From: Leptospira broomii serovar Hurstbridge str. 5399
GTDB taxonomy: Bacteria; Spirochaetota; Leptospiria; Leptospirales; Leptospiraceae
Direction: 5' to 3'
Length of the DNA: 64,000 bases
Assembly: GCF_000243715.2 (NCBI RefSeq)
Contig: NZ_AHMO02000008.1
Span: forward strand, 2,336,001-2,400,000
Under the pieces are notes generated by a model. The model was not told where the DNA came from. It ran no database searches and worked only from the letters and a program-made list of their open reading frames with translations. Positions 36,049-47,520 of the stretch are shown one piece after another. Both the position numbers and the translations under genes were made by a program. Position 1 is the first letter of the stretch. Each line of letters begins with the position of its first letter.

Positions 36049-36849
36049 CTAGAGAATTCCTAAATCAGCGCAGTATTTACCGAAGCGGTCCAAACCGGCC
36101 CTATCAGATTCAGTGATTTCGTAATGTAGTTCTTGCGTCAGATATTTGCGTACAAGATCTTCCGGGAGACGGGTTTCCTTTGCGATTATTTCTTCTATAT
36201 GATCTTGGCCAAATTTCAACGAATCCATAAAGAATGAATCCGGCAATTCCAACGGTTTTTTCGAAGCCCAAAGAGCGAAAATAAAGGAAGTTCCGGTCGT
36301 CTCGTACCACCAACCGGCTAAATCTCGAACTTCATAAATTTCAGGATTCCACTCCGCAAACAAAGCATTGTCGCCGAATAGCATATGCGATCCGCGACCT
36401 ATGGAAATTTCTTCTTTAATAATCCTAGGATCGGTGGGAGAAACTTCAGGCAGATATCCTGTTTCATTATGAACTAAGACTCGGACCAATGCCATACTAG
36501 TTCGCGAACCGTTATCAGTTAGGATTCGATACGGAGGATAGGGTTCTTTTTTATTTTTAAAAAACTTTATGGAGCGAACTTGTTCGGTCGCGCAGACTCC
36601 GACTTTCATGGATACTGAAAGAACTTCGGCGTTTCTAAGACATTCGATCGATGAAATGAGTCCCACATCGATTAACCCTCGCAGTAGATAATCCTTTAAA
36701 AGCGATGGATTTTCAGGCACCACTTTATGTTCCGAATGTTGCTCGAACCCCCAAGTTAGGGGTCTTGCATTTAAATGCTTAACGATGCCGATTTTCACTC
36801 TTGATTGCCGAATCTGCTTCTGGAAGGGTTCTAATAGCCAAAAAACCAA
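36049..36849 (-). CDS. mqnA: Chorismate dehydratase MqnA (futalosine menaquinone pathway)
   Basis: A 266-residue product of the MqnA/MqnD family; GTG 36798 ([13 protein letters not shown]) is a more typical start than TTG 36849. The two-lobe fold is visible: [12 protein letters not shown], then [41 protein letters not shown], and [20 protein letters not shown]. MqnA removes water from chorismate, giving 3-enolpyruvoylbenzoate, the first step to menaquinone by the futalosine route. MqnA has about this length; MqnD is somewhat longer, so MqnA is favoured. No other mqn gene is adjacent. Confidence 0.8.
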   Translation of the reverse strand: MVFWLLEPFQKQIRQSRVKIGIVKHLNARPLTWGFEQHSEHKVVPENPSLLKDYLLRGLIDVGLISSIECLRNAEVLSVSMKVGVCATEQVRSIKFFKNKKEPYPPYRILTDNGSRTSMALVRVLVHNETGYLPEVSPTDPRIIKEEISIGRGSHMLFGDNALFAEWNPEIYEVRDLAGWWYETTGTSFIFALWASKKPLELPDSFFMDSLKFGQDHIEEIIAKETRLPEDLVRKYLTQELHYEITESDRAGLDRFGKYCADLGIL

Positions 36850-36949
36850 TTCATGGATTCCCAGCCAGAAAAATTAGCTTTTTCCTTTTCTTTTCAGAGT
36901 CGATTCTCGACTGTATTCCGAAATGGGAAAGTCCCGTCGGATATTAGAG

Positions 36950-37237
36950 ATGAGCGAAAAAAATAAAATCGTAATTACCTTAAATTACGAGGTTCTTAAT
37001 GCGGACCATGAAGATTTACGCGCTTTCCTAAATTCTCATTTGGAAGGAAGTCCTACGCACATAGTGCTCGATCTAAAGGAAGTACAGGTTTTGACTTCCA
37101 TTGCATTAGGAGCTCTTGTCGCCTTCGCAAACCGACTCCGTAGCCAGGGAATGAAATTGGAAACGATTAATGTTACCCCGAAATTATTAGAAATTATCAA
37201 ACTCGTTTCCCTAGACCAGGCGCTCGGGATTCGCTAA
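36950..37237 (+). CDS. STAS domain anti-sigma factor antagonist-like protein
   Basis: About 95 residues from ATG 36950; the frame is open from 36923. A single STAS domain: HIVLDLKEVQVLTSIALGAL is the helix-loop region where SpoIIAA-type proteins carry a phosphorylatable Ser, and here S/I is in place as TSIALGAL. RLRSQGMKLETINVTPKLLEI completes the fold. It lies three bases before cheR, so a role in partner switching linked to chemotaxis output or methylation is plausible, though not shown. No kinase gene is adjacent. Confidence 0.84.
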   Translation: MSEKNKIVITLNYEVLNADHEDLRAFLNSHLEGSPTHIVLDLKEVQVLTSIALGALVAFANRLRSQGMKLETINVTPKLLEIIKLVSLDQALGIR

Positions 37238-37240
37238 TTC

Positions 37241-38116
37241 ATGGAAGATACATTTTCTCATTTAGTCCAGATTTCGGACGAAGAATTCCGATTCGTTAAA
37301 GATTTAATGTACCGTGAAACGGGTATTTTTTTGGCAGATCATAAGAAGATTATGGTTCAATCTCGGCTGAATTCCAGGGCAAGATTCCATAAGATGGCGA
37401 GCGTCTCCGATTATATCCGAGCCCTTCAGGCCGATCGAAAGTTTTTCGAAAGCGAATTAACGGAACTTATTAATCGTATTACTACTAACAAAACCGATTT
37501 TTTTCGAGAGAACCATCATTTCGAATTTTTGAGAGACGTTTTTTTACCGTCGGTGGAGGAAAAGGCCGTTAAAACGGGTAAGAAAAGTCTTCGCATATGG
37601 TCGAGCGCTTCGTCTACCGGAGAGGAACCGTATTCGATCGCTATTACCTGTGCCGAATACTTCGCTTTTAAGCCGGGATGGGATATTAAAATTTATGCAT
37701 CCGATATCGATACGAATGTCGTAAAGACCGCTCAGGAAGGCGTTTATAAATCCGAGAGACTTGAGCCAGTCAGTGAATCATTAAAGAAAAAATATTTTTT
37801 ACGCGTGAGGGATTTGTCGGGAAGAGGCGACGATTTATACCAAGTCAAACCCGAATTAAAGTCCATGATCGAATTTAGAAAAATTAATCTTTTGGAAACA
37901 CCTTATCCTTTCTTGGAAAAGATGGACTGTATTTTCTGCCGGAACGTAATTATTTACTTTGATAAGCAGACTCAGAAAAAGATTTTCGAAAATTTCGAAC
38001 AGGCGCTTAAAGACCGGGGGCTAATGGTGATCGGACATTCCGAGACTTTATTCGGGATTTCGGAAGCTTATAAATTTCTGGGACACACTATTTACCAAAA
38101 AAAGCCCAAAATCTGA
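37241..38116 (+). CDS. cheR: Chemotaxis protein methyltransferase CheR
   Basis: A 291-residue CheR. The N-terminal helical domain ([22 protein letters not shown]) binds receptors, [19 protein letters not shown] is the linker hallmark, and the SAM-binding motif is [32 protein letters not shown] is the catalytic-domain signature. It adds methyl groups to Glu of chemoreceptors. It is co-directional with the STAS gene three bases before it and converges on a receptor gene downstream, 32 bases away. No CheB is next to it. A C-terminal TPR is absent. Confidence 0.93.
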   Translation: MEDTFSHLVQISDEEFRFVKDLMYRETGIFLADHKKIMVQSRLNSRARFHKMASVSDYIRALQADRKFFESELTELINRITTNKTDFFRENHHFEFLRDVFLPSVEEKAVKTGKKSLRIWSSASSTGEEPYSIAITCAEYFAFKPGWDIKIYASDIDTNVVKTAQEGVYKSERLEPVSESLKKKYFLRVRDLSGRGDDLYQVKPELKSMIEFRKINLLETPYPFLEKMDCIFCRNVIIYFDKQTQKKIFENFEQALKDRGLMVIGHSETLFGISEAYKFLGHTIYQKKPKI

Positions 38117-38148
38117 ATCATATTCTCCGACCTTTCGGGTTTGTACCA

Positions 38149-40143
38149 TCAGTTAAACTTGAATTTCTCGGCGATTCTTCTGAGAGTTTCTGCGGTGCTC
38201 GAAAGCCCTTTCGAGGAAGTTGACATTTGCTCCGCACCGGTAGCTGTATTCAACGTATGCTCGTTGATCTGAATGATGACTTGTGCGATTTCTCGTACTG
38301 CCCGTCTTTGTTCCGCCGTCGCTATTTTGACGGACTCCGATTCGGCCCCAACTTGACCGGCTTTCTCGTTCACAATCCTATTTACTTCCTCCTGCGAGGA
38401 AGTGATCGAGTAAAGTTTGTCCATCGCTTCGGACACGCTATCCACGTTGCGAATTATCGCATGTATAATCTCGGTAGAAGATTGAATTCCTTTTGCCCCG
38501 GAATCTAATTCGGTGTTATTCTTGGCGATCATCGAAGAAATGGACTTAATGGACGAGGCTGTTTTTTCGGAAAGTTTGGAGATTTCCTCCGCGACTACCG
38601 CAAACCCTTTTCCGGCCTCTCCAGCACGAGCGGCTTCTATGGCGGCATTTAGAGCGAGTAATTGAGTCTGATCGGAAATATCATTGATAATTCCTACGAT
38701 CGCTTTCATTTCCCCCGAAGATTTGAGAATGTTTGCGATCATATCGGTCATTCCATTCAAAGATTCTTCTCCTTTTTTAGCTTGAGAAGATATCGATTTA
38801 GCGATTCCTAAAGTGTTTTGAATTTCGTCTCCTATTTTTCGAACGCTCTTCGAAAGCTCCGCTATCTTGGAATGAAAATCGGAAATATTCCTGTATTGAT
38901 TTTCGGTCGTTCCGGAAATCGTCTCCATTCCCGCCGACATCTCCTCTACAGTGGCTGACATCTGTTCCGTGGATGCGGCCGTAGATTGAGCGGAATTGGA
39001 AAAATTCTCGGAATTTGAAGATAAAGTTTCGGCGGAGGATGCGAGTTCGGAAGATACTCGCTGTATCTCTTTCAAGGAATTCTTTAGACTATCTAAGAAT
39101 GCATTCGTATCCCGACTTAGGTCTCCGATTTCATCGTCGTGGACGATATCCAAATCTTTGCTAAGGTCTCCTTGTGACATGGATTTGAAGAGATTACGCG
39201 CCTCTTCCAAAGGTTTCAGACGAATGGTTAATAATCTGGAAAGAAATAAAATAGAGACTGCTAAAAATATTCCCGCACAGGCGATGATCTTGTATAACAT
39301 CGAGTGAACGACGTCTGCAAGTTCGTCCTTAGATACCACCGCAGCGACTAACATTCCGTATTCTTCTATTCTATAAATGGTAGCAATTTTATCTTTTTTA
39401 AAGAAATACTCCGTATGTTCGTCTGATTTCAAGGACAACATACGACGTCCCCATTCGGTCTTTGATAAATCGAGTTTCATAATCAAAGACTTGTCGGGAT
39501 GTCCAACGACTACCCCCGCCGCGTCCACGATTGCGATATAACCGTCGGATCCTATCTTTACGTCTTTGACGACCGCTTCCGTTACCGAGTTCAGAGAGAG
39601 TGCGAATCCCAAAATTCCTACTACTTTTGGGCCGTCCATAACCGGGACAGTAAGAAGTGTTACGGGTTCTTTTGTAATCGGGGATTGTCCTACTTTACTT
39701 AAGAAAGGTTTTCCTTTCAAGGAGGCTTGGATGTTTTCATCGAATCCCTGCTTTCCCCAACGAAAATTAGAACCCTGTCCGGTCGCGTCGGCGAACGTCA
39801 GCGGATTCTCTTCGGGAGTGGAAAAAAAAGCGTTTTCGTAGACTGCAAATTTACTATTTAGGTCGACTAACAGAGGATTCAAAACGGCGCGATCTTGACC
39901 GGCCACCGCTTTTATTATCGAAGGTTGGTTGGCGATGAATTTTGCCAAATTGAACTGGGTATCGAAGAAATCCTTAATTTCCCTGGAACTTACTCGAGAG
40001 ACTTTTTTCATTTCGTCAATGTAAGTCTCTTCAATGTAGCCCTTAGCAGTAAAATAAGCGAAGGAAGATAATGCGGCTGTTAAAAGAACAACCGTCGCGC
40101 TACTGGAAAATAACAAAATTAGTTTTAAACTGTTGCGTCGCAT
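38149..40143 (-). CDS. Methyl-accepting chemotaxis protein, dCache-HAMP-MA (first of tandem pair)
   Basis: A 664-residue receptor. TM1 lies near residues 8-31, a periplasmic dCache-type sensor spans about 35-280 (with [17 protein letters not shown]), TM2 near 285-305 ([18 protein letters not shown]), HAMP to about 360, and the signalling helices carry [20 protein letters not shown] and [12 protein letters not shown]. The ligand is unknown. A ribosome site AAAGAG precedes the ATG. It lies 120 bases downstream of a paralogue with the same layout; the signalling tips are nearly identical and the sensors diverge, so they arose by duplication and may form mixed arrays. Confidence 0.92.
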   Translation of the reverse strand: MRRNSLKLILLFSSSATVVLLTAALSSFAYFTAKGYIEETYIDEMKKVSRVSSREIKDFFDTQFNLAKFIANQPSIIKAVAGQDRAVLNPLLVDLNSKFAVYENAFFSTPEENPLTFADATGQGSNFRWGKQGFDENIQASLKGKPFLSKVGQSPITKEPVTLLTVPVMDGPKVVGILGFALSLNSVTEAVVKDVKIGSDGYIAIVDAAGVVVGHPDKSLIMKLDLSKTEWGRRMLSLKSDEHTEYFFKKDKIATIYRIEEYGMLVAAVVSKDELADVVHSMLYKIIACAGIFLAVSILFLSRLLTIRLKPLEEARNLFKSMSQGDLSKDLDIVHDDEIGDLSRDTNAFLDSLKNSLKEIQRVSSELASSAETLSSNSENFSNSAQSTAASTEQMSATVEEMSAGMETISGTTENQYRNISDFHSKIAELSKSVRKIGDEIQNTLGIAKSISSQAKKGEESLNGMTDMIANILKSSGEMKAIVGIINDISDQTQLLALNAAIEAARAGEAGKGFAVVAEEISKLSEKTASSIKSISSMIAKNNTELDSGAKGIQSSTEIIHAIIRNVDSVSEAMDKLYSITSSQEEVNRIVNEKAGQVGAESESVKIATAEQRRAVREIAQVIIQINEHTLNTATGAEQMSTSSKGLSSTAETLRRIAEKFKFN

Positions 40144-40263
40144 TGTTTCTCTTTTTGGAATTCCAACCAGAAATGAAAATTTACTAATCCATATTATAGA
40201 CGAAAAGAAATACTAATACATACTCTCTATATATTTCAAAAAAGAGGATGCGGGATTGACATT

Positions 40264-42261
40264 TTATATTTTGAATTTGTCGGTGATGTTCCTTAAAGTT
40301 TCCGCAGTTGTGGCAAGATTCTGGGCAGATGAGGACATTTGCTCCGAACCTGAGGCGGTATTGAGCGTATGCTCGTTTATTTGAGTAATTACTTGCGTTA
40401 TTTCCCTTACGGCACGTTTTTGTTCTCCGGTGGCAAGTTTGACGGACTCCGCTTCCGATCCTACCTTATCGGCCTGATTGTCTACGATTTGATTGATTCC
40501 TTCCTGCGCGGAAGTTATTTCATAAAGATGATTCATAGCATCCGCGACCGAATCGACGCTTTGGATGATGCTATGTATGATTTCCACTGATGACTGTATT
40601 CCCTTGGCCCCCACATCCAGTTCGGAATTATTTTTATTGATCATATCTCCGATAGATTTGATCGAAGAAGCCGTTTTAACGGAAAGCTTGGAAATTTCTT
40701 CAGCTACTACGGCAAATCCTTTTCCGGCTTCGCCAGCTCTTGCAGCTTCGATGGCGGCATTCAAAGCAAGCAGTTGAGTCTGATCGGAAATATCGTTTAT
40801 GATCCCGATGATTGCGGTCATTTCACCGGAGGATTTCAGAATATTTCCGATCATTCTGCTCATCCCGTTAAGCGATTCTTCTCCTTTACGTGCCTGCGTT
40901 GAAATCGATTTTGCAACCCCGAGAGTTCCCTGAATTTCCGATCCGATCTTTCGTACTCCGGCCGATAACTCTTTGATTTTGGAATGAAATTCAAGAATAT
41001 TCCTATATTGCGTATCCGTAATCGATGATATGCTTTCCATCCCGGCCGACATTTCCTCGATCGTCGCAGACATCTCTTCGGAAGATGCGGCCGTCGATTG
41101 GGCTCCGGAAGCGAAGGCCTGGGATGAGCCGGTCAATTGTTCTGCAGCAGCGCCTAATTCGAGAGCGATACGCTGGATATCGTTAAGAGAGGATCGTAAA
41201 CTACCGATAAACGTGTTCATTTCCTTGCTCATAGTTCCGATCTCGTCGTTATACGCAGCTTCGACATTGGTAGTCAAATCGCCTTGAGCCATCGATTGAA
41301 AGACGAGGCTGGCGTTGCTTAGAGGACCTAATCTTTTTTTTAATAGGAAATAAAGTATGGAAAGAGCGATAATTGCGGTCAACGTGGAGACGGCTAGTAT
41401 GGCAAGAAGCATGCCTTTGAATGAACTCCAAATCTCGTCCTTGGGCAATATCACAATGGCGAGAGTATCCCAATTCTTTAGTCTGAAGAGGGTAGCATAT
41501 CGCTCTTGACCTCTAAATTCGAATTCCATCATTTCGCCGTTCGCTAAAGTCAGCAATTTCTTCCCGTACGTGGTCTCCTTTGTCACATCCAAATTCAAGA
41601 TCATGTCTTTTTTAGGGTGCGCGTATAATATTCCATCGGTCGTAATCGCCGCCAAATAACCTTGCTGGCCTATCTTATAATTCTTAATTACTTTTTCTGA
41701 AAGTGATTCTAAGGATACTGCGAAGGCCACGATTCCGATTACTTTTCCCGCATCCATTACGGGAACCGTGAGCAACGATACCGGTAATTTCGTGATGGGA
41801 GACCGAAGCGGCTTCCCTAAATGAAATTTTCCCTCCAACGCTGCCTTTATATTCGGAATGTTTTGTTCTCTTAATCCCAGACGTAAACCGGCCCCTTTTC
41901 CCAAGGCATCAGTGATTACCACGGGGTCTTTTTCCATCGTGGTAACAAATACGTTCTCGTACGTTCCGAATTTTTGGAGAACTTCTTTATATAGCGCCTG
42001 AGCGATCGGCTTTCCGCTACGAATGGTTTCCTTGGTTCGGGGATCTTCGGCAAGAATTTCCGCGATTCTTAAATGTGTATCGTAAAAGTTCTCGATTTCC
42101 AAACCGGCGGATTGACTTACGCTTCTCATTTGAGTAAAGTAAGTTTCTTCGATCTGGTCTTTTCCAACTCCTAAGGCCACTCCGGAAATCGTCAGGACTA
42201 GAATGGCAATAATCGAAATACTGTAAGCAAGTAGGATAAATATCAGACTTTGACGTTTCAT
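40264..42261 (-). CDS. Methyl-accepting chemotaxis protein, dCache-HAMP-MA (second of tandem pair)
   Basis: A 665-residue paralogue with the same order of parts: TM1 near residues 7-30, dCache (GYLAAITTDGILYAHPKKD), TM2 (LAILAVSTLTAIIALSILYFLL), HAMP, and the hairpin tip [20 protein letters not shown]. The sensor shares only blocks with its neighbour ([21 protein letters not shown] against [21 protein letters not shown]), so ligand choice may differ. The ATG has no clear ribosome site and is preceded by an AT-rich stretch. It lies upstream of the other receptor in the same direction. Confidence 0.92.
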   Translation of the reverse strand: MKRQSLIFILLAYSISIIAILVLTISGVALGVGKDQIEETYFTQMRSVSQSAGLEIENFYDTHLRIAEILAEDPRTKETIRSGKPIAQALYKEVLQKFGTYENVFVTTMEKDPVVITDALGKGAGLRLGLREQNIPNIKAALEGKFHLGKPLRSPITKLPVSLLTVPVMDAGKVIGIVAFAVSLESLSEKVIKNYKIGQQGYLAAITTDGILYAHPKKDMILNLDVTKETTYGKKLLTLANGEMMEFEFRGQERYATLFRLKNWDTLAIVILPKDEIWSSFKGMLLAILAVSTLTAIIALSILYFLLKKRLGPLSNASLVFQSMAQGDLTTNVEAAYNDEIGTMSKEMNTFIGSLRSSLNDIQRIALELGAAAEQLTGSSQAFASGAQSTAASSEEMSATIEEMSAGMESISSITDTQYRNILEFHSKIKELSAGVRKIGSEIQGTLGVAKSISTQARKGEESLNGMSRMIGNILKSSGEMTAIIGIINDISDQTQLLALNAAIEAARAGEAGKGFAVVAEEISKLSVKTASSIKSIGDMINKNNSELDVGAKGIQSSVEIIHSIIQSVDSVADAMNHLYEITSAQEGINQIVDNQADKVGSEAESVKLATGEQKRAVREITQVITQINEHTLNTASGSEQMSSSAQNLATTAETLRNITDKFKI

Positions 42262-42419
42262 ATAATATTATTTATTAAGACGACCTGTTTTGAAGATAAT
42301 TTCGGGAGAGTCAATTATTTGTTCTTTCTCGAATATCTGTACCGTTAATTCTTACGGTTTTGCTTCCGATTTAAGGGCGGCGTTTCGCTTTACAGTTGCC
42401 CGCAAAAGCCGATAACGGG

Positions 42420-43385
42420 ATGTTGGAACATAAGTTGGAACCGGTCCATTATTCCGTCCTATACCGCGAGATCCTTTCCTTCTTTCTAGACGTTTTCGCT
42501 CCCGATCAGGAAATTCTTTTTCTAGATGGCACGGCGGGCGAAGGAGGACATTCACTTCTCCTTTTAGAAAATTTTCCCCAAGCTAAAATTATCCTGCTCG
42601 ATCGGGATTCCGTGATGCTTACCAGGGCAAAAGCTCGTCTAGAACGGTTTCATGATCGCACTCATTTTATTGAGGCGAATTTTTCAGAAGTGGACGAGGA
42701 ATTCCTTCGTGAAGCAGGTGTGGATCGAAGGCCGGACGGGATTCTCCTGGATTTGGGAATTTCCACATTTCACCTCTTGCACGCCGGGCGTGGCTTTAGT
42801 TTTAGGGAAAACGAACCGTTGGATATGAGGCTTTCTTCCAGCGGCGGCATATCTGCTGAAGACGTAATTAACACGTATCCCGAAAAAACTCTTAGTAAAA
42901 TTTTCTACGAATATGGCGAAGAGCGTTGGACCAAGAAAATCGTGGAAGCTGTGCTTGAGCGCAGAAGGCACGGTCGCATTTCTTATACGGGCGAATTAGC
43001 TCAATTGATCTCCAGAGTGATTCCCCGAAAATTCTGGCCTCCTGGACGTCATCCTGCAACCAGAGTCTTTCAAGCTTTGCGGATAGAGGTGAATCAGGAA
43101 TTACTTCATATCGAGTTCGGCTTATCCAAGCTCCTGGAAGTGCTTGCCCTGGGCGGACGGTTTCAGGTGATCTCATTTCATTCTTTGGAAGATAGGATCG
43201 TCAAGAATAAGTTTCGAGATTACGCCCGTTCGTCGGAAGCTAAGGTAGTGACGAAAAAGCCCGTTCTTCCTGGCGAAGAAGAGATGCGCGAAAACAATGC
43301 CTCTCGATCGGCTAAATTGCGAGTCATAGATAAGCTTCTACCGTCCGATACTATAGATATAGAAGAGGAGGACGAGGAAGAATGA
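42420..43385 (+). CDS. rsmH: 16S rRNA (cytosine1402-N4)-methyltransferase RsmH
   Basis: Start taken at ATG 42420 ([19 protein letters not shown]); TTG 42396 is an in-frame alternative. At about 321 residues it has the normal MraW length. [16 protein letters not shown] is SAM motif [14 protein letters not shown] motif IV, and the ending [18 protein letters not shown] is diagnostic. It methylates N4 of C1402 in 16S rRNA. It begins the division/cell-wall cluster; mraZ, usually just before it, is absent. The last bases overlap the next gene by ATGA. Confidence 0.94.
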   Translation: MLEHKLEPVHYSVLYREILSFFLDVFAPDQEILFLDGTAGEGGHSLLLLENFPQAKIILLDRDSVMLTRAKARLERFHDRTHFIEANFSEVDEEFLREAGVDRRPDGILLDLGISTFHLLHAGRGFSFRENEPLDMRLSSSGGISAEDVINTYPEKTLSKIFYEYGEERWTKKIVEAVLERRRHGRISYTGELAQLISRVIPRKFWPPGRHPATRVFQALRIEVNQELLHIEFGLSKLLEVLALGGRFQVISFHSLEDRIVKNKFRDYARSSEAKVVTKKPVLPGEEEMRENNASRSAKLRVIDKLLPSDTIDIEEEDEEE

Positions 43386-43741
43386 GTCGAATCCATGAAT
43401 TTGCGAATCATCGAATCTGGGGAGACTTGTCCTTTCTGGGGCTGGTATTTTTAAAAGTCGCTCTTCCTTGTCTTTTTTTATTCTTATTTGTATGGCAAAA
43501 CGTACAAGTAGCCAGATTGAATCGTGAATTAGCTCTGACTTCCCAATCCAAAGAGTTACTTTTAAAGAAAAACGATGATCTTAAAATCGGAATGGCCACT
43601 TATACTTCCGCCCGACGTATCGAGGCATTGTATAGGAAAACATATCATTACTTGCCGATTACCGTGGGGGATAGAATTATTACCGTAACGCTCCCTCCGG
43701 AACGAAACGAGACCGATCTTGAAACTTTCCGTTCTCCTTGA
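43382..43741 (+). CDS. ftsL: FtsL-like cell division protein
   Basis: A 119-residue protein with a short cytoplasmic tail, one TM segment ([18 protein letters not shown]) and a leucine-zipper-like periplasmic helix ([22 protein letters not shown]). This size and layout, and its place between rsmH and a mur gene, are those of FtsL, which joins FtsB and FtsQ at the division site. Sequence identity in this family is low, so the name rests on topology and context. It overlaps the murE start. ftsI, the usual next gene, is missing. Confidence 0.7.
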   Translation: MSRIHEFANHRIWGDLSFLGLVFLKVALPCLFLFLFVWQNVQVARLNRELALTSQSKELLLKKNDDLKIGMATYTSARRIEALYRKTYHYLPITVGDRIITVTLPPERNETDLETFRSP

Positions 43742-45224
43742 AGCATTTCCCGGGATAAAAGTTTTTTCTCCCTCTTTCGACGATTCCGAAGAAGTCGCAT
43801 TTGTTCGTACTGATTCCCGTCAACTTTCCGCTCAGGATCTGTTTTGCGTTCCGAATTCCCTAGGGGCCAGGGGAATCGGATATGCGGCCGAATCGATCGG
43901 ACGCTTTCTTTTGTTTCAAGAAGGGGCTCAAATCTCCGATCTTCCGAACAAGATAATCTTAACCTGTCCGCAAGATCCCGAAAAATATGCGGGAAAAATC
44001 GCCTCCTTTCTGCTCGGAAATCCATCCGAATTCTTGAAAGTAATCGGCATTACAGGAACTAACGGAAAGACATCTCTTACTTACATACTTGCTTCGCTGG
44101 GAGAAGCAGTCGGAGCGAGCTGCGGCGTTATCGGAACCGTAGGTGCAAGGTTTCTGGGTAAGAAGAAAGACACCGGCTATACGACTCCGGATGCATGTTC
44201 CCTTCAAGAGATTTTAAAGGAAATGCTGGATGCGGGAATCGAATACGTCTTTATGGAAGCCAGCTCTCACGGTCTGAAATTGGGCAGAACCGACGGTGTT
44301 CGTTTCTCTGCAGGAGTTTTTACCAATCTTACTCAGGACCATCTAGACTTTCATCCGAGCATGGAGGATTATCTCTGGAGTAAAAGTCTACTCTTTCAAT
44401 CGATGAAGGCGGAACCGAAAGCCTTCGGAGTTTTAGATCTAGGTTCACCGTCGGGCTTAGAGATGTATGACTTGATCCGTAATCAATGTCCGGAATTGAA
44501 ACTCTTTGCGATTGAAGACGGCAGCGGAGAACTGAAAATTTCGAAAGAAGAATTTTCGCTACAGGGTACCGAATACGATTTCGAAATCCCATCCGTATGG
44601 GGCGGGAAGGCACGGATTCACACGAATTTATTAGGCGGATTTAATATTCGTAATACCGCTTTGGCTCTCACGACTGCTTTAGGGCTCGGCTGGCCTCGAA
44701 ATTCTCTCCTACAAGCGCTTCGTTCTATTCCACAAATTCCCGGAAGATTCCAATTGTATTATAGTCCGGACAGGTCGCGAATGGCGGTGGTGGATTATGC
44801 GCATACTCCGGATGCCCTCGAAAATATTCTGCGGAGCGTCCGGGAATCAAAGCCTAAGGAATTAATCGTTTTATTCGGATGTGGAGGAGATAGAGACCGC
44901 ACGAAGCGACCTCAAATGGCTCGAATAGCGGAGAAACTCGCGGATAAGGTTATTTTGACTTCGGATAATCCCAGGACGGAAAACCCGGAGGCGATCTTGG
45001 ACGAAATACAATCCGGTTTTTCGCCCGGGTTTACCCCATTCCTTCGCGAAGTGGATCGAGCTGTCGCAATTCGGCGAGGAGTCTCGGTTTTAGACGAGGG
45101 GGGATGTCTTTTGGTCGCGGGAAAAGGACACGAAGATTATCAGATTATCGGAAAGGAAAAACGTCATTTCGACGACGGCGAAGAGATACAAAATGCTTGG
45201 CTGTTTACCGAATCAGGACGATAG
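43719..45224 (+). CDS. murE: UDP-MurNAc-tripeptide synthetase, meso-DAP-adding
   Basis: A 501-residue Mur ligase, TTG start at 43719. The ATP loop is [17 protein letters not shown], the UDP-binding block reads TTPDACSLQ and [11 protein letters not shown], and the third domain has [13 protein letters not shown]. The DNPR motif marks enzymes that add meso-diaminopimelate; L-Lys types have DNPA or others. This fits DAP-containing Leptospira peptidoglycan, unlike the ornithine of Treponema and Borrelia. It overlaps the ftsL-like gene by 23 bases and is followed after 35 bases by mraY. Confidence 0.95.
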   Translation: MKLSVLLEAFPGIKVFSPSFDDSEEVAFVRTDSRQLSAQDLFCVPNSLGARGIGYAAESIGRFLLFQEGAQISDLPNKIILTCPQDPEKYAGKIASFLLGNPSEFLKVIGITGTNGKTSLTYILASLGEAVGASCGVIGTVGARFLGKKKDTGYTTPDACSLQEILKEMLDAGIEYVFMEASSHGLKLGRTDGVRFSAGVFTNLTQDHLDFHPSMEDYLWSKSLLFQSMKAEPKAFGVLDLGSPSGLEMYDLIRNQCPELKLFAIEDGSGELKISKEEFSLQGTEYDFEIPSVWGGKARIHTNLLGGFNIRNTALALTTALGLGWPRNSLLQALRSIPQIPGRFQLYYSPDRSRMAVVDYAHTPDALENILRSVRESKPKELIVLFGCGGDRDRTKRPQMARIAEKLADKVILTSDNPRTENPEAILDEIQSGFSPGFTPFLREVDRAVAIRRGVSVLDEGGCLLVAGKGHEDYQIIGKEKRHFDDGEEIQNAWLFTESGR

Positions 45225-45259
45225 GTTTAAGAGATCTTCCGATTCGGACTAAGGGGACT

Positions 45260-46372
45260 ATGTTCTATTACGTATACGAGTATTTTTTTCGGGAATGGGA
45301 TTCCCTTCGTATTTTCAGCTATGTTACCTTTCGTGCATTAATGGCTGGCTTAACGTCCATGTTCATCACTTTTTGGTTCGGCGGAAGGATGATCCGTTTT
45401 CTATACGGATTAAAATTTCGTGAAAGTGTCCGAGATGACGGTCCTAAATCTCATAGTGCAAAATCGGGAACTCCCACGATGGGCGGCTTGATGATTATCG
45501 GCGCTTTGCTTTTATCCGTACTACTCTGGGGAAATCTTAAAAACTTAAACGTGCTACTTTTATTAGCCGGTGCCGTATTGTTTTCCGCGCTTGGATTCGG
45601 CGACGATTATATGAAATCGGTAAAAAAGATCAAGGGGGGGATGAGAGCTCGAACCAAATTCGTTTTGTCGATTCTTTTGTCCGCAGGTTTTTGTGCCGTA
45701 TATTTCTATTATACGGGCGAGTCTCCCGGAGGTTCTTCGGGCAGAATTCCATTTCATTTAACGGATTTATTTCTGCCTTTTGTGAAAGGACCGGTTCTTG
45801 CATTGGGTATTTTGTCGATTCCATTTTCAATTTTAGTAATTCTAGGCGCATGCCACGGAGTGAATCTGACGGACGGTTTGGATGGTCTCGCCGGAGGAAC
45901 GGCCTGCATCACTGTAACTACGCTCGCGATCATTTCTTACGTTTCGGGAACTCCCGTTGCCGCTAATTATTTAAATATTCCTTATTTACCCGGCGCTCAC
46001 GAATACAGCGTTTTCCTTTCCGCGTTAGCCGGGGCTCTCATCGGTTTTCTATGGTTCAATACTCATCCGGCTCAAGTATTTATGGGCGATACAGGATCTC
46101 TTTTTTTAGGCGCCACGATCGGAATGACCTGTGTTATGCTCAAAAAAGAAATCCTACTCGTGATACTAGGCGGGATCTTCGTAGCCGAGTCTTTATCGGT
46201 AATTTTGCAAGTAGGTTCTTTTAAATTAACGCAAAAACGAATTTTTAAAATGGCTCCTTTGCATCACCATTTCGAGTTGGTCGGAATTTCCGAAACGAAA
46301 GTCGTCATTCGTTTTTGGATCGTAGCCGTCATTTTAGCGATCATCTCCCTTTCAAGTCTGAAAATTCAATGA
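45260..46372 (+). CDS. mraY: Phospho-MurNAc-pentapeptide transferase MraY
   Basis: The start is ATG 45260, behind AAGGGG, giving 370 residues; the open frame upstream to 45104 overlaps murE and is not used. The ten-helix membrane protein has the family blocks [33 protein letters not shown] and [10 protein letters not shown]. It transfers phospho-MurNAc-pentapeptide to undecaprenyl phosphate, giving lipid I. It overlaps ftsW by ATGA and is essential. Confidence 0.95.
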   Translation: MFYYVYEYFFREWDSLRIFSYVTFRALMAGLTSMFITFWFGGRMIRFLYGLKFRESVRDDGPKSHSAKSGTPTMGGLMIIGALLLSVLLWGNLKNLNVLLLLAGAVLFSALGFGDDYMKSVKKIKGGMRARTKFVLSILLSAGFCAVYFYYTGESPGGSSGRIPFHLTDLFLPFVKGPVLALGILSIPFSILVILGACHGVNLTDGLDGLAGGTACITVTTLAIISYVSGTPVAANYLNIPYLPGAHEYSVFLSALAGALIGFLWFNTHPAQVFMGDTGSLFLGATIGMTCVMLKKEILLVILGGIFVAESLSVILQVGSFKLTQKRIFKMAPLHHHFELVGISETKVVIRFWIVAVILAIISLSSLKIQ

Positions 46373-47520
46373 AAGAACTTGGGCGTAGATGGAAGGAATT
46401 CTGGGAGTCACCCGGGGCTCCTTTCGATCTACCCATGGTAGGAACGATCTTCCTTCTTTTACTCTTCGGAATTTGCGTAATGTATTCCAGCTCTTCCATC
46501 ACCGCATGGAGAGATTTTCATGATTCCGAATATTTTTTAAAAAAACAAGCTCTTTGGGCGCTCATGGGAATTCTTGTTTTTTTCTTTTTTGCTAATTTCC
46601 CCTACCGCCTTTTGGAACGATTCGCCTTGGCCGGTATCATCGTAAGCATTTTACTACTCATCCTAGTATTCATTCCTGGAATAGGAAAATCCGTCGGAAC
46701 ATATTACGGAAGAAACTTTCATCGCTGGATAGGCATCGGATCATACCAGCTTCAACCGTCCGAGATTGCAAAGCTCGCAGTGGTGATTTATCTCTCCGCG
46801 ATGATTTCTAAATTGAAAGAAAAGGAAAATCGGGAACCGAAAAAGTTTTTGATTCCAGGAGCCCTGCTTCTCTCAGTTCTAGTTTTAATTCTAGCTGAAC
46901 CTGCTTTTGGAACGACGATGGAAATCCTATTCGTTGTCTTAGCGTTCGTATTCCTATTCGGATTTCCGTTCCGCAATTTAGTTTTAGTCGGTTTGGTTTC
47001 TTTGCCTCTCGCTTATTTACTGGTGGATCGTGTCGGTTACAGAAAGAAGCGAGTAGAAGTTTGGTTGGATCCCTATAAGTTTCGTTTCGATGAAGGTCAT
47101 CAGTTGGTGACTTCCTTCAGAGCATTCTTGGATGGGGGATGGTTCGGGAATAAACTCGCCAGCGGATATGCTCACAGGTATTTGACTTATAGTCATACGG
47201 ACTTCGTGCTGGCCACCTTTGTGGAAGACTTCGGATTCGTAGGCTTTCTTTTCTTTTTCGGTTTGGTCCTATTTCTTTTGTATCGAACATACGTGTTATT
47301 AAAGAAAGTCACCGACCCGTTCGGTTTTTACCTTGGAGCCGGCCTCCTATTTATCCTTGGCACTCAGTTCGTGATTAATAGTTATGTGGTAACTGGACTA
47401 TTTCCTATTACGGGGATTAGCCTTCCGTTTATGAGTTACGGCGGATCCTCGCTACTTGTTGTTCTGGCGGCTTTCGGAATTCTTGTCAATATAACTAGAA
47501 GAGAAAACCTAGGCGTATGA
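46369..47520 (+). CDS. ftsW: Lipid II polymerase FtsW
   Basis: About 383 residues from ATG 46369, which overlaps the mraY stop. It is a SEDS protein with ten membrane helices. [29 protein letters not shown], in several pieces, contains the W-I…QPSE core of the polymerase, and [16 protein letters not shown] is the typical C-terminal loop. FtsW polymerises glycan strands at the septum with a class B PBP, usually FtsI. Here ftsI is not in the cluster. It could be RodA by sequence alone; the cluster favours FtsW. Confidence 0.9.
   Translation: MKELGRRWKEFWESPGAPFDLPMVGTIFLLLLFGICVMYSSSSITAWRDFHDSEYFLKKQALWALMGILVFFFFANFPYRLLERFALAGIIVSILLLILVFIPGIGKSVGTYYGRNFHRWIGIGSYQLQPSEIAKLAVVIYLSAMISKLKEKENREPKKFLIPGALLLSVLVLILAEPAFGTTMEILFVVLAFVFLFGFPFRNLVLVGLVSLPLAYLLVDRVGYRKKRVEVWLDPYKFRFDEGHQLVTSFRAFLDGGWFGNKLASGYAHRYLTYSHTDFVLATFVEDFGFVGFLFFFGLVLFLLYRTYVLLKKVTDPFGFYLGAGLLFILGTQFVINSYVVTGLFPITGISLPFMSYGGSSLLVVLAAFGILVNITRRENLGV

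Noticed and set aside
43220..43411. ORF of 63 codons opposite the end of rsmH
   Set aside because: Serine-rich antisense frame over a highly conserved gene, without family features or a ribosome site.
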